Source: Solirhodobacter olei (GTDB taxonomy: Bacteria > Pseudomonadota > Alphaproteobacteria > Rhodobacterales > Rhodobacteraceae). From it: a stretch of DNA of 64,000 nt. Position numbers and translations under genes: made by a program. How positions within the stretch are numbered: position 1 is the stretch's first letter; every line of letters starts with the position of its first letter. Under the pieces are notes generated by a model that saw only the letters and a list, made by a program, of their open reading frames with translations, was not told where the DNA came from and did not search any database. The stretch lies in assembly GCF_004010155.1 (NCBI RefSeq), contig NZ_RRYH01000002.1, forward strand, positions 186,001-250,000. Reading direction: 5' to 3'. This document shows positions 21,254 through 33,736 of the stretch, one piece after another.

Positions 21254-22399
21254 TCATTTCACCGAGCCGGCGAGAAGGCCGCGCACGAGGTATTTCTGAA
21301 GGGCGAAGAACACGATCAGCGGAACCGCGATCGAGACGAACGCGGCGGAGGCCAGCACGCCCCAGTCGCCGCCGCGCGAGCCGAGGAGGTCGTCGGCGAT
21401 CTTGACGGTCATCACCTTGGTGTCGGTGTTGGCCGGCAGGAAGACCTTGGCGACGAGCAGGTCGTTCCAGGTCCAGAGGAACTGGAAGATCGCGAAGCTC
21501 GCCAGCGCCGGGAAGGAGAGCGGCAGGACGATCCGGCGGAACACCTGGAAATCCGTCGCCCCGTCGACCTTGGCGCTTTCTATGATGTCGCGCGGCAGGC
21601 CGACCATGTAGTTCCGCAGGAGATAGATCGCGAGCGGCAGGCCGAAGCCGGTGTGCGCGAACCAGATGCCGAGGAAGCTCTGCCCGATGCCCACGTCCTG
21701 GTGGAGCCGCAGGAGCGGAACCAGCGCCAGCTGCAGCGGCACCACCAGCAGCCCCACGATCGCGGCGATCAGCAGGCCCCGGCCGGGGAAGTCCATCCAG
21801 GCCAGCGCGTAGGCCGCGAAGGCCGCGATCAGGATCGGGATGATCGTGGCCGGGATCGTCACCGTGAAGGTGTTGATGAAGGCCTGCCCCATGCCGTCTG
21901 CGAACAGGACCTCGCGGTAGTTCTGCAGCGTCAGGCTGGGCGGGACGGCGACCTGGAAGTAGATCCGCGGCGCGTATTCGGGCTTGTCGGTCTGGGTGAC
22001 GGTGAAGCTGCCGTCGCGCTTGACGGTCAGCAGGCTGCCGTCGCGCATCTTGGCGGTCTTGCCGGGCGCGAACTCGGCCGGCTTGAAGCCCGAGATGCCG
22101 AAGGCAGAGACCGCATCCGCGCCGCTCAGCTTGTTGTGGCCGTCCTTCAGCACGTTGCCGGTGAAGACCCAGGACCCGTCGGCGGCCTGCTTGAGGCTGT
22201 CCATGCTCGCCTCGGTCCGGAAGGCCTGCTTCACCGGGAAGGCTGCGTCCCACCAGCCGGTGCGCGCGATCTGGTCGGGCGTGCGGAAAGAGGAGACGAG
22301 CAGGCCGACCGTCGGGATCAGCCAGAGCACGACCATCACGAAGACGGAGATGTTGACGGCCCAGGTGAGGGACGACTTCTGTCCGGCGATACCATCCAT
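21254..22399 (-). CDS. aglG: Alpha-glucoside ABC transporter permease AglG
   Basis: A 381-residue inner-membrane permease with an N-terminal helix (about 14-35), a large periplasmic insertion (about 40-160) and five further C-terminal helices. The EAA-type coupling loop is visible as ESAKVDGATDFQVFRRIVLPLSFPA. The long insertion is a feature of AglG-type permeases. Its ATG overlaps the aglF stop by one base, indicating coupled translation. Confidence 0.92.
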   Translation of the reverse strand: MDGIAGQKSSLTWAVNISVFVMVVLWLIPTVGLLVSSFRTPDQIARTGWWDAAFPVKQAFRTEASMDSLKQAADGSWVFTGNVLKDGHNKLSGADAVSAFGISGFKPAEFAPGKTAKMRDGSLLTVKRDGSFTVTQTDKPEYAPRIYFQVAVPPSLTLQNYREVLFADGMGQAFINTFTVTIPATIIPILIAAFAAYALAWMDFPGRGLLIAAIVGLLVVPLQLALVPLLRLHQDVGIGQSFLGIWFAHTGFGLPLAIYLLRNYMVGLPRDIIESAKVDGATDFQVFRRIVLPLSFPALASFAIFQFLWTWNDLLVAKVFLPANTDTKVMTVKIADDLLGSRGGDWGVLASAAFVSIAVPLIVFFALQKYLVRGLLAGSVK

Positions 22400-23379
22400 C
22401 AGCGCAGCTCCTTGCGGGCCTGAACGATGTTCCAGACCATCACCGGCAGGACGACGACCATGATGACCATGGCCACCGCCGTGGCGCGGCCGTCATCGCG
22501 GAACATGTAGGACATCATGTACGACGGCAGGATCTGGGTTCCGAAGTTGCCGCCGGTGGTGGTGTAGACGATATCGAAGATCTTCAGGACGAGGATGGTG
22601 ATCGTGGTCCAGACGACCATGATCGTCGGCATGATCTGCGGCACCTTGATCCTGAAGAAGATCTGGAACGGGTTGGCGCCGTCGATCACCGCGGCCTCCA
22701 CCGTTTCCTCCGGGATGCCGCGCAGCGCGGCCGAGAGGATGACCATGGCGAAGCCGGTCTGGATCCAGATCAGGATGACCATCAGGAAGAAGTTGTTCCA
22801 GAACGGGATCTGAAGCGGGTCGATCGGCGCGCCGAAGCCGAGCCAGGCGCGGATCGCGTTGATCAGGCCGATCTGCGAATTGTTGGCATAGACGAATTTC
22901 CAGATCAGCGAGGCGCCGACGAAGGAGATCGCCATCGGCATGAAGATCAGCGACTTGGCGATGTTGCCCCAGCGCAGACGGTCGGTCAGCTGGGCGGCCA
23001 GCAGCCCGAGGAAGGTCGCCGCCGCAGGCACCACCAGCACCCAGAGGAAGTTGTTCAGAAGCGCGCGCCGGAAGGCCGGGTCGCCCCAGAGCGCAAAGTA
23101 GTTGCCCGCCCCGATGAACTGGTTCCCGTCGCGGTTGAAGAGCGAGCGGTAGAACGAGCCGAAGACCGGGTAGGCCAGGTAAAGGCCGGCGGCGAAGATC
23201 GCGGGCGCCAGGAACAGCCAGGGCCGGACCATGTTCGCCCTGTTGATGTTGCGCCCCGGATCGCGCCCGCGGGCCGGGAAGATGACGGTGTCGAGCAGGA
23301 TGTTCGACAGGTAGAAATAGGCCACGCATCCGCCCACGCCGAGCACGATGGTGATGGCCCCCTGAAGCAGTGGCGACAT
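22399..23379 (-). CDS. aglF: Alpha-glucoside ABC transporter permease AglF
   Basis: A 326-residue permease of the MalF/UgpA type with about eight hydrophobic segments, including an N-terminal helix GAITIVLGVGGCVAYFYLSN. The coupling loop with the conserved Gly is EAAVIDGANPFQIFFRIKVP. It forms the translocation pore with AglG. It follows aglE after a 66-bp gap. Confidence 0.93.
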   Translation of the reverse strand: MSPLLQGAITIVLGVGGCVAYFYLSNILLDTVIFPARGRDPGRNINRANMVRPWLFLAPAIFAAGLYLAYPVFGSFYRSLFNRDGNQFIGAGNYFALWGDPAFRRALLNNFLWVLVVPAAATFLGLLAAQLTDRLRWGNIAKSLIFMPMAISFVGASLIWKFVYANNSQIGLINAIRAWLGFGAPIDPLQIPFWNNFFLMVILIWIQTGFAMVILSAALRGIPEETVEAAVIDGANPFQIFFRIKVPQIMPTIMVVWTTITILVLKIFDIVYTTTGGNFGTQILPSYMMSYMFRDDGRATAVAMVIMVVVLPVMVWNIVQARKELR

Positions 23380-23445
23380 CCGAGTCCTCCCCCCGAGGTC
23401 GACCCCGCCCGCGGTCTGCCGCGGACGGGGCGCATGTTCAGATCA

Positions 23446-24810
23446 TCACTTGATGGAGTTCCAGCGGTCCTGGACGTCCTTGGCGATCTGCTCGGCCGAC
23501 TTGTCGCCGGTCGTATAGGCCACCATCGCCTTCCAGAACGCGTCCGTCCCGATCTCGCCCGGCATCTGATCGGAGCCGTCGAAGCGGAAGGTCGTCGCGT
23601 CGGTCAGGATCTTGCCCTCGTGGCGCAGCGTGTCGTCCTTGTAGGCCGCCGGGCTGACCTGCTTGTCGGGCGTAAGGAACCCGCCGTCGGCCATCCAGAC
23701 TTCCTGCGCGATCGGGGTCTTCAGCCACTGGATGAAGGCATCGGCCGCCTTGTTGTCCTTGGTGATGCCGAAGAGGGTGCCCGCGCCCTCCACCGGCTTG
23801 CCGAGGTCGGGCTTGGAGGCATAGGGCGGGAAGTAGAAGAAGTTCACGTCCCGGCCGACCTGGGTGCCCTTCGGGAAGAAGGTCGGGATGAAGGAGGCCT
23901 GCTTCATCATGTAGCACTTCGGCGGGAAGGTGAAGAGACCCTTCGGCGCGTCGCGGAAGTCGGTCGTCGCGGCCGACTGCGGCCCGCCGGCGACGAACTT
24001 CGGGTTCTTCGCGAACCAGCCGTATTCCTTGATCGCGTCGATGATGCGCGGGTCGGTGAACTTCACCTTGTTGGTGACCCAGCCGTCATAGACCGAGGGC
24101 GGCTGCTGGCGCAGCAGGATGTCTTCCACCCAGTCGGTCGCGGGCCAGCCTGTCGCGGCGCCCGAGCCCAGACCGATGCACCACGGCGTGCCGCCGTCCG
24201 CGACGATCTTCTTGGTGAGCGCCTTCAGCTCCTCCATCGTCTGCGGGATCTTGTAGCCGGCTTCCTTGAAGTTCTCCGGCACGTACCAGACCAGCGACTT
24301 CAGGTCCGCCTTGTAGGGGAAGGTGTAGAGGTTGGACTCGCCCTTCGGGCCCTTGTAGGTGCTCAGGTCGACCCAGGACTTGCCCGCGGCATAGTTGTTC
24401 TGGAGCCAGGCGGTGTCATCCTTCGGCAGCGGCGTCAGGAACCCCTGGCGCGCCATGTCGGCGGCGAGACCCGGCTGCGGGAAGACGGCGATGTTGGGCG
24501 GGGTGCCGGCCTTGGCGGCGATGACGATATCGCTCTCGAAGCTTTCCGAGCCGGAGTAGTTCACCGTCGCCCCGGTCGCGGCGCGGAAATAGTCCAGCAT
24601 CATCTCGACGTGGTCCTTGTCGGCGCCGGTCCAGGGGCCGGTGATCGTCAGGGTCTGGCCCTTCAGGTCGTGCGCCTTGGCGAAGTCGTGATAGCTGCTC
24701 CAGTCGAAACGGTTGGGCTGGCTGTCGACCTTGTATTTCAGATCGACCGCACCCGCCGCGCCGGCCGCGAGCCCGAGGGCTGCAACCGCCGTCATCAGTT
24801 TACCGAACAT
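23446..24810 (-). CDS. aglE: Alpha-glucoside ABC transporter substrate-binding protein AglE
   Basis: A 454-residue periplasmic solute-binding protein (family 1). The signal peptide MFGKLMTAVAALGLAAGAAGA is probably cut before VDLKYK. It delivers alpha-glucosides to AglFG. The ATG has a strong GGAGGAGAA ribosome-binding site. It is the first gene of the operon and faces aglR across about 280 bp containing two operator-like palindromes. Confidence 0.93.
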   Translation of the reverse strand: MFGKLMTAVAALGLAAGAAGAVDLKYKVDSQPNRFDWSSYHDFAKAHDLKGQTLTITGPWTGADKDHVEMMLDYFRAATGATVNYSGSESFESDIVIAAKAGTPPNIAVFPQPGLAADMARQGFLTPLPKDDTAWLQNNYAAGKSWVDLSTYKGPKGESNLYTFPYKADLKSLVWYVPENFKEAGYKIPQTMEELKALTKKIVADGGTPWCIGLGSGAATGWPATDWVEDILLRQQPPSVYDGWVTNKVKFTDPRIIDAIKEYGWFAKNPKFVAGGPQSAATTDFRDAPKGLFTFPPKCYMMKQASFIPTFFPKGTQVGRDVNFFYFPPYASKPDLGKPVEGAGTLFGITKDNKAADAFIQWLKTPIAQEVWMADGGFLTPDKQVSPAAYKDDTLRHEGKILTDATTFRFDGSDQMPGEIGTDAFWKAMVAYTTGDKSAEQIAKDVQDRWNSIK

Positions 24811-24878
24811 AAATTCTCCTCCCGGTTTTATGCCGTGCCGCGCCGGTTCGTGCCGAGGCGCGTGAATTCGGAATCATT

Positions 24879-24894
24879 CCCAAACCGCTTTGGG
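24879..24894. promoter_or_regulatory. Probable AglR operator O1 (aglE side)
   Basis: CCCAAACC-GCTTTGGG (24879-24894) is a near-perfect 16-bp palindrome with seven of eight paired positions and the central CG expected for LacI-family operators. It lies about 70 bp upstream of aglE. Its core AAMCGCTTTGG recurs at 25070-25079. Confidence 0.7.
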
Positions 24895-25064
24895 TGCCCC
24901 ACCGTCGCCGATCCGGCTTCACAAGTCAATGTTTTGCCCGGTGAGCCCGGCCCCGCGGCGCGGATGCTGCAGCGCCACAAGGGATTTTTCGCGGGCGCAG
25001 CACCGCCCGCCGATGGGAAATGGCTTTGACGCCCCCGCCGGGGCTGGGTACAGTCCGACGACAT

Positions 25065-25080
25065 TTGAAAACGCTTTGGA
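25065..25080. promoter_or_regulatory. Probable AglR operator O2 (aglR side)
   Basis: TTGAAAAC-GCTTTGGA (25065-25080) matches O1 in its right half and AT-rich centre. It lies 13 bp upstream of the aglR start codon, suggesting autoregulation. Separation from O1 is about 186 bp, which would also allow looping. Confidence 0.6.
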
Positions 25081-25093
25081 CGATTTCGCCCCG

Positions 25094-26125
25094 ATGAACC
25101 TGAAGGAACTTGCCAGTACGCTCGGGCTTTCGCCAACGACGGTGTCGCGGGCGCTCAACGGGTATCCGGAGGTGAACGAGGCCACCCGTGCCCGCGTCGT
25201 CGCGGCGGCGCGCCAGCATCATTACCAGCCGAACACGCGGGCGATCCGGCTCGCCACCGGGCGGGCGATGGCGATCGGGCATGTCATCACCGTCTCGACC
25301 AAGCACGAGATCGTGAACCCGATCTTCGCCGATTTCATCGCCGGCGCGGGCGAGACCTACCTGCGCCGCGGCTATGACATGCTGCTGACGGTGGTGACCG
25401 ACGCAGACGAGCCGCGCGCCTATCGCGAGCTGAAGAGCCGGGGCACGGTGGACGGCATCATCGTCCACACGCCCAAGGCCAAGGATCCGCGCATTGGGCT
25501 TCTGCACGAGATCGGCCTGCCCTTCGTCGTCCACGGCCGGGCGACCGGCGCGGCGGAGCCCTATTCCTGGCTCGACGTGAACAACCGCCGCGCCTTCCAG
25601 CGCGCGACCAACTTCCTGATCGACCTCGGGCACCGCCGGATCGCGCTGATCAACGGCCTCGAATACATGGATTTCGCGATCCGCCGCCGCTCCGGCTACG
25701 AGAACGCGCATCAGGAGCGCGGCCTTGTCCCCGACCCCGCGCTGATGCGGTCCGACGAGATGACCGAGACCTACGGCCACCGCGCCGCGCTGGAGCTGCT
25801 GGCCCAGCCCGACCCGCCGACGGCCTTCCTCGTCTCCTCGATGATCCCGGCGATCGGCGTGCGCCGCGCGATCGAGGAGCGCGGGCTGAAACTTGGCCGA
25901 GACGTCTCGGTCATCACCTTCGACGACGAACTCTCCTACCTCAGGAACGGGGAGGATCTGCCGATCTTCACCGCCACCCGATCCTCCGTCCGCGAGGCCG
26001 GGCGGCAGGCGGCGGCGATGCTGATCGACCTGATCGAGGACCCGGCGAAAGAGCCGCTGACACGGATGTTCGAGGCCGAGCTGATGGTGGGCATGTCCAC
26101 CGGGCCCGCCCCCGCCAGAGGATAA
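25094..26125 (+). CDS. aglR: LacI-family repressor of the agl genes (AglR)
   Basis: A 343-residue LacI-type regulator. The N-terminal helix-turn-helix with hinge is MNLKELASTLGLSPTTVSRALNGYPEV (1-27), followed by a periplasmic-binding-protein-like sugar-sensing domain. The start at 25094 is fixed by this conserved DNA-binding domain; longer in-frame sequence upstream covers the operator. It is divergent from aglE and only 2 bp from the GH1 gene, so it probably controls both directions in response to glucosides. Confidence 0.92.
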   Translation: MNLKELASTLGLSPTTVSRALNGYPEVNEATRARVVAAARQHHYQPNTRAIRLATGRAMAIGHVITVSTKHEIVNPIFADFIAGAGETYLRRGYDMLLTVVTDADEPRAYRELKSRGTVDGIIVHTPKAKDPRIGLLHEIGLPFVVHGRATGAAEPYSWLDVNNRRAFQRATNFLIDLGHRRIALINGLEYMDFAIRRRSGYENAHQERGLVPDPALMRSDEMTETYGHRAALELLAQPDPPTAFLVSSMIPAIGVRRAIEERGLKLGRDVSVITFDDELSYLRNGEDLPIFTATRSSVREAGRQAAAMLIDLIEDPAKEPLTRMFEAELMVGMSTGPAPARG

Positions 26126-26127
26126 AC

Positions 26128-27450
26128 ATGACTTTCACGCGCAAGGACTTTCCCGAGGGCTTCCTGTTCGGGGCCGCGACCTCCAGCTATCAGATCGAGG
26201 GCCATGCCTTCGGTGGCGCCGGGCGGACGCATTGGGACGATTTCGCCGCCACCCCGGGCAACGTCGTCCGGTCCGAGAACGGCGCGGTGGCCTGCGACCA
26301 CTATCACCGGATGGAGGAGGATCTGGACCTCGTCGCCGGGGCCAATTTCGACCTCTACCGCTTCTCCACCTCCTGGGCTCGGGTGCTGCCGGAGGGGCGC
26401 GGCGCGGTCAATGACGAGGGGCTCGACTTCTACGACCGGCTGGTCGACGGGCTTCTGGCGCGCGGGCTGAAGCCGGCGGCGACGCTCTATCACTGGGAAC
26501 TGCCATCGCCGCTTGCCGATCTGGGCGGCTGGCGCAACCGCGACATCGCCGGCTGGTTCGCCGATTTCACCGAGGTCCTGATGCGGCGGATCGGCGACCG
26601 GCTCTGGTCGGCCGCGCCGATCAACGAGCCGTGGTGCGTGGGCTGGCTGTCGCATTTCCTCGGGCAACACGCGCCGGGGCTGCGCGACATCCGCGCCACC
26701 GCGCGGGCGATGCATCACGTGCTTCTGGCCCATGGCCGCGCGATCGAGACGATGCGGGGGCTGGGGATGACCAACCTCGGCGCGGTCTGCAATCTCGAAT
26801 ACGCCACGCCCGCCGAGGATACGCCCGAGGCACGGGCCGCCGCCGCGCGCTATGACGCGATCTACAACCGCTGGTTCCTTTCGGGCATCTTCAACGGCCA
26901 GTACCCGGCCGAGACACTGGAGGGGCTGGAGCCGCATCTGCCGGCGGGCTGGCAGGACGATTTCACCACCATCGGCCAGCCGCTCGACTGGCTGGGGCTG
27001 AACTACTACACCCGTAAGCTGATCGCCCCCGATCCCGGGCCCTGGCCGCATTACCGCGAGGTCGAAGGCCCGCTGCCGAAGACCCAGGTGGGATGGGAGA
27101 TCTACCCCGAGGGGCTCCATGAATTCCTCATCCGCGCCCATCGCGATCATGCAAGGGGCCTGCCGATTCATGTCACCGAGAACGGCATGGCGAACGCCGA
27201 CCGGCTGGTCGCAGGGGCGGTCGAGGATCCGCAGCGCCTGTCCTATATCGAGGCGCATCTGGCGCAGGTGCGCCGCGCCATAGCAGAGGGCGTGCCGGTC
27301 GCGGGCTATTACATCTGGTCGCTGATGGACAATTACGAATGGGCGCTGGGATACGAGAAGCGCTTCGGTCTCGTCCATGTCAACTTCGAGAGCTTGCAGC
27401 GCACCCCGAAAGCGTCCTATCACGCCCTCGCCCGTGCGCTCGCGCGCTGA
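26128..27450 (+). CDS. GH1 beta-glucosidase
   Basis: A 440-residue GH1 enzyme that cleaves beta-linked glucose or related sugars from oligosaccharides. The acid/base is E167 in the INEPW motif and the nucleophile E351 in the HVTENG motif. The N-terminal FPEGFLFGAATSSYQIEG signature is present. There is no signal peptide, so it is cytoplasmic. It lies between aglR and glk with short gaps (2 and 13 bp). Its presence suggests the system also handles beta-glucosides. Confidence 0.95.
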   Translation: MTFTRKDFPEGFLFGAATSSYQIEGHAFGGAGRTHWDDFAATPGNVVRSENGAVACDHYHRMEEDLDLVAGANFDLYRFSTSWARVLPEGRGAVNDEGLDFYDRLVDGLLARGLKPAATLYHWELPSPLADLGGWRNRDIAGWFADFTEVLMRRIGDRLWSAAPINEPWCVGWLSHFLGQHAPGLRDIRATARAMHHVLLAHGRAIETMRGLGMTNLGAVCNLEYATPAEDTPEARAAAARYDAIYNRWFLSGIFNGQYPAETLEGLEPHLPAGWQDDFTTIGQPLDWLGLNYYTRKLIAPDPGPWPHYREVEGPLPKTQVGWEIYPEGLHEFLIRAHRDHARGLPIHVTENGMANADRLVAGAVEDPQRLSYIEAHLAQVRRAIAEGVPVAGYYIWSLMDNYEWALGYEKRFGLVHVNFESLQRTPKASYHALARALAR

Positions 27451-27463
27451 TCCGGAGGCCGAG

Positions 27464-28429
27464 ATGCTCCCCCCGAACACCTATTCGCTGGTCGCCGATA
27501 TCGGAGGGACCAACACGCGGGTGGCCCTTGCGGAGGGGACGGCGCTGAAGCCGGGCTCGATCCGGCGCTACCGCAACACGGATTTCCCCGGGCTCGAAAG
27601 CGTCATCCGCCGCTATATCGAGGAGGAGGAGGGCGTCGACTGCGCCGGGGCCTGCGTCGCCGCGGCCGGGCCGGTGCGGGACGGGGTCGCCCATATGACC
27701 AACCTCGACTGGACCATCGAACCCGCGATGCTGGCGCGCGCGGCGGGAGCCGAGAAGGTCGCCATCCTCAACGACCTGCAGGCGCAGGGCCATGCGCTGG
27801 GCGCGCTGGCGCCAGAAAGCCTGCGGCCCGTCGTCGAGGGGCCGCAGGCGGCGGCACATGCGGCCAAGCTGGTCATCGGGGTTGGCACCGGCTTCAACGC
27901 AGCCCCGGTGCACGAGGCGCCGGGGGGCCGGATCGTCGCGGCCTCGGAATGCGGGCATGTGAACATGCCGGTGCGGACCGAGGCGGATCTGCGCCTGGCG
28001 CATTTCGTCGAGACCGCGCATGGGTTCCCGGGCGTCGAGGACGTGCTGTCGGGCCGCGGGCTGGAACGGCTCTACGCCTGGGTCGCCTCGGAGGCCGGCA
28101 GTCCCGCGGAGAAGAAGGCCGCCGAGATCATGGCCGCGCTGGAGGATGGCAGCGACCCGCTTGCCGCCACGGCGGCGCGGGCCTTCGTGCGGCTCTTCGG
28201 ATCGGAGGCAGGGAACCTCGCGCTGACCCACCTGCCCTTCGGCGGGATCTTCCTGGTCGGTGGCGTGGCCCGCGCCTTTACCGCGCATCTGGGCCCGATG
28301 GGCTTCACCGAGGCCTTCCGCGACAAGGGCCGCTTCGCCGGCTTCATGCAGAATTTCCCGGTCTGGATCATCGAAGACGACTACGCCGCCCTGACCGGCT
28401 GTGCCGCCTACCTCGCCGCCCTGCCCTGA
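27464..28429 (+). CDS. glk: Glucokinase
   Basis: A 321-residue bacterial glucokinase that phosphorylates glucose released by AglA and the beta-glucosidase. The phosphate-binding motif ADIGGTNTR (10-18) and the glucose-binding SECGHVNMP segment are present. ATG 27464 has a GGAGG 7 nt upstream. It is last in the aglR-bgl-glk unit and is followed by two hairpins. Confidence 0.93.
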   Translation: MLPPNTYSLVADIGGTNTRVALAEGTALKPGSIRRYRNTDFPGLESVIRRYIEEEEGVDCAGACVAAAGPVRDGVAHMTNLDWTIEPAMLARAAGAEKVAILNDLQAQGHALGALAPESLRPVVEGPQAAAHAAKLVIGVGTGFNAAPVHEAPGGRIVAASECGHVNMPVRTEADLRLAHFVETAHGFPGVEDVLSGRGLERLYAWVASEAGSPAEKKAAEIMAALEDGSDPLAATAARAFVRLFGSEAGNLALTHLPFGGIFLVGGVARAFTAHLGPMGFTEAFRDKGRFAGFMQNFPVWIIEDDYAALTGCAAYLAALP

Positions 28430-28431
28430 GC

Positions 28432-28550
28432 GCGTTGCCCGGTGAACGGGCAACGCACCGGCTTACATCCGTGTGCAGATATTCCCGCCAATGGTCTCCC
28501 CCAGCGGGGCAAGGTACTATGGGGGCTCCCGCGCCAGGCGGAAGCCCCCG
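28432..28550 (+). terminator. Paired hairpins after glk
   Basis: GCGTTGCCC (28432-28440) pairs perfectly with GGGCAACGC (28448-28456), three bases after the glk stop. A second stem, GGGGGCTCCCGC/GCGGAAGCCCCC with one mismatch (about 28521-28549), lies close to the end of the convergent CoxM-like gene. Neither has a long T-run, so termination is probable but not certain. Confidence 0.55.
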
Positions 28551-28568
28551 TACTCGCTACGAAACCGG

Positions 28569-29354
28569 TCAGGCCGCGGCGACCGCCCGGCCGGTGAGAA
28601 CCTTGACCAGATGGGCCCGGTATTCGGCCGAGCCGTGCAGGTCGGAGATCATGTCGCCCGTCGGCGGGGCGAGGCCCGCGAGTGCGGCGGCCGAGAAGCC
28701 GCCCGATAGCGCCTTCTCCGCCTCCGCCCAGCGGAACACGCCGTCGGCCGAGGCCCCGGTGACGGCGACGCGCGCGCCCTGCCCGGTCCTGGCGACGAAC
28801 ACCCCGACAAGGGCGAAGCGCGAGGCGGGCTGGGCGAACTTCTCATAATGCGCCTTTTCCGGGACCGGGAAGCGGACGGCGGTGATGATCTCTCCCGGCT
28901 CCAGCGCGGTGGCGAACATGCCCTGGAAGTAGTCGTCGGCGGCGATCTCGCGCCGGTCGGTGACGATGGTGGCGCCGGAGCCGAGCACCGCGGCCGGGTA
29001 GCAGGCCGAGGGGTCGTTGTTGGCCAGGCTGCCGCCGATCGTGCCGCGGCTGCGCACCGCCGGGTCGCCGATCCCGCCCGCCAGCGCCGCAAGCGCGGGA
29101 TAGGCGGCGCGGGCCTCCTTCGCCACGGTGGCGTGCGGGGTGCCGCCGCCGATGGTCAGCGTGCCGCCGGACAGGCTGACCCCCGACATCTCGGCGATGC
29201 CGGAGAGGCTGACCAGCACCGCGGGTGCGGCGAGGCGCTGCTTCAGCGTCGGGATCAGCGTCTGGCCGCCGCCGAGGGCCTGGGCGTCCTCCGCGGCGAG
29301 CGCCTTGACGGCCTCGGCCACGGTCTTGGGCCTTACGAAGTCGAACGCGTACAT
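28569..29354 (-). CDS. CO dehydrogenase-like FAD-binding medium subunit (CoxM type)
   Basis: A 261-residue flavoprotein subunit of the xanthine-oxidase family; it passes electrons from the iron-sulfur subunit to an acceptor. The FAD-binding segments appear as LGGGQTLIPTLKQRLA (about 31-46) and TIGGSLANNDPSACYPA (about 105-121). It is encoded last in the minus-strand order G-S-L-M, 10 bp after the large subunit. The substrate depends on the large subunit. Confidence 0.9.
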   Translation of the reverse strand: MYAFDFVRPKTVAEAVKALAAEDAQALGGGQTLIPTLKQRLAAPAVLVSLSGIAEMSGVSLSGGTLTIGGGTPHATVAKEARAAYPALAALAGGIGDPAVRSRGTIGGSLANNDPSACYPAAVLGSGATIVTDRREIAADDYFQGMFATALEPGEIITAVRFPVPEKAHYEKFAQPASRFALVGVFVARTGQGARVAVTGASADGVFRWAEAEKALSGGFSAAALAGLAPPTGDMISDLHGSAEYRAHLVKVLTGRAVAAA

Positions 29355-29364
29355 GGCTCTCTCC

Positions 29365-31734
<2,370 letters not shown>

Positions 31735-31792
31735 GTTTTCCTCCCTCAAGCGATGCGCGCGCGGCGCATCCTGGATGCGTGAAAATCGCCGC

Positions 31793-32278
<486 letters not shown>

Positions 32279-32317
32279 GTCTTCCTCCCTTGATCCGGAC
32301 TGGCAGAGGCCGGGGCC

Positions 32318-32872
32318 TCAGCCGATCATGCGTTTGAACCAACCCTTCTTGCGCCCGCCCTCGGGCGTGTCGCCCGGGCCGGTGCCTTCGCTGTCCTCCG
32401 CGGCCTCTTTCTCCGCCTCGCTCGCCTCCTCCGGCGGTTCGACGGCGGTCTTGAGGCGTTCGAAGAAATCCTCGGCGAGCTTTTTCGCAAAGCCGTCGAT
32501 CAGGCGGCTGCCGAGTTGGGCGAGCTTGCCGCCCACCTTGGCCTCCACCGTGTAGCTGAGCAGCGTGCCGCCCTCCTCGGGTTCGAGCCGCACCTTGGCG
32601 CCGCCCTTGGCGAAGCCCGCGGGGCCGCCCTTGCCTTCGCCCGTCAGCGTCAGCGACTGGCCCTCGACGATGTCGGAGAGCGTGACCTGCCCGTTGAAGC
32701 GCGCCTTCACGGGCCCGACCTTCTGAACGACGACGGCCTCGAAGCCTTCCTCGGGCGAGCCGGTCAGCGACTCGCAGCCCGGGATGCAGGTCTTGAGCGC
32801 CTCCGGGTTGAGGATCGCCGCCCAGACGAGATCGGGGGCCGCCCTGATCTGGCGTGTGCCTTCCAGTTCCAT
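32318..32872 (-). CDS. CoxG-type SRPBCC protein
   Basis: A 184-residue protein. An SRPBCC domain (about 1-150) begins [20 protein letters not shown] and contains the CIPGC motif (29-33) usual in CoxG, followed by an acidic Glu-rich linker (about 147-170) and a basic end [12 protein letters not shown]. CoxG is reported to anchor CO dehydrogenase to the membrane in form I systems; here that role is inferred. It is the first gene of the minus-strand cluster and divergent from the LuxR-type regulator. Confidence 0.88.
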   Translation of the reverse strand: MELEGTRQIRAAPDLVWAAILNPEALKTCIPGCESLTGSPEEGFEAVVVQKVGPVKARFNGQVTLSDIVEGQSLTLTGEGKGGPAGFAKGGAKVRLEPEEGGTLLSYTVEAKVGGKLAQLGSRLIDGFAKKLAEDFFERLKTAVEPPEEASEAEKEAAEDSEGTGPGDTPEGGRKKGWFKRMIG

Positions 32873-33002
32873 GAACCCTCACTCCCTATGCAACCGAGTC
32901 TACGGGGCGCCGGGCCGCGGCGCCATCTGACCAAAGTCGTAGCCGGGGCCGCGCGCGGTAGCGGCGGGGCGCGGGCTTTGCTAGCCTTGCCAAAACGGGT
33001 TG

Positions 33003-33698
33003 ATGGACATGCAGAGCACCGAGACCGCCCGCCCCCGCCCTGCCTTCGCCACGGCGCTGGTGGTCGATGATCACCCGCTGTTCTGCGAGGCGCTGGCGCT
33101 GACGCTGAAGGCGGTGGCCGGGATCGGCGCCGTGGAGACCGTCGGGCGGCTGGAGACGGCGCTGGAGCGGATGGGGCGGGAGCCGCGGCCCGACGTTGTG
33201 GTGCTCGACCTCAACCTGCCCGACGTGACCGGCTTCGACGGGCTGATCCGGGTCTCCGCCGCGGCGCCGGACGTGCCGGTGGTCGTGGTTTCCTCTCTGG
33301 CCGACAACCGCTCGATCTCGGCCGCGCTTGCCGCCGGTGCGGCGGGCTTCGTGCCAAAGCATTCGACGCGCGAGATCTTCCGGGCGGCCTTCGCCGCGCT
33401 GGCGGCGGGGCGGCCGTACCTACCCGAGGGCTTCAGCCCATCCGAGACGCCAGACGCCGGGCGGCGCGAGGATGCGATCGCGCGGCTGAAACTTCTGACC
33501 CGCCAGCAGGCGGTGATCCTGCAGCTGATCTGCGAGGGCAAGCTGAACAAGCAGATCGCCTACGAGCTCTCCATCGCCGAGACCACGGTGAAGGCCCATG
33601 TCACCGCGATCATGCGAAAGCTCGGGGTGCTGAGCCGCACCCAGGCCGTGCTTGTCGCGCGCGAGGCGGATTTCGGGCGGGACTTGCCAGCAGGCTGA
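33003..33698 (+). CDS. LuxR/NarL-type response regulator
   Basis: A 231-residue two-component regulator. The receiver domain has an acidic pair VDDHP (21-25) and phospho-acceptor D69 in VVVLDLNLPD. The C-terminal helix-turn-helix (about 160-205) contains EGKLNKQIAYELSIAETTVKAHV. It is followed 38 bp downstream by a FIST protein and then a histidine kinase, so the three probably form one signalling unit. It is divergent from the CoxG gene across about 130 bp, making the molybdenum hydroxylase operon a plausible target. Confidence 0.92.
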   Translation: MDMQSTETARPRPAFATALVVDDHPLFCEALALTLKAVAGIGAVETVGRLETALERMGREPRPDVVVLDLNLPDVTGFDGLIRVSAAAPDVPVVVVSSLADNRSISAALAAGAAGFVPKHSTREIFRAAFAALAAGRPYLPEGFSPSETPDAGRREDAIARLKLLTRQQAVILQLICEGKLNKQIAYELSIAETTVKAHVTAIMRKLGVLSRTQAVLVAREADFGRDLPAG

Positions 33699-33736
33699 GC
33701 CCTGCCTACGGTTTCCGGCAGGGTTGGAGGGCCGCA

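Noticed and set aside
28445-28570. Possible small gene between glk and the CoxM-like gene
   Set aside because: Only hairpins and short Arg/Pro-rich frames are present; no start with ribosome-binding site and no plausible protein.
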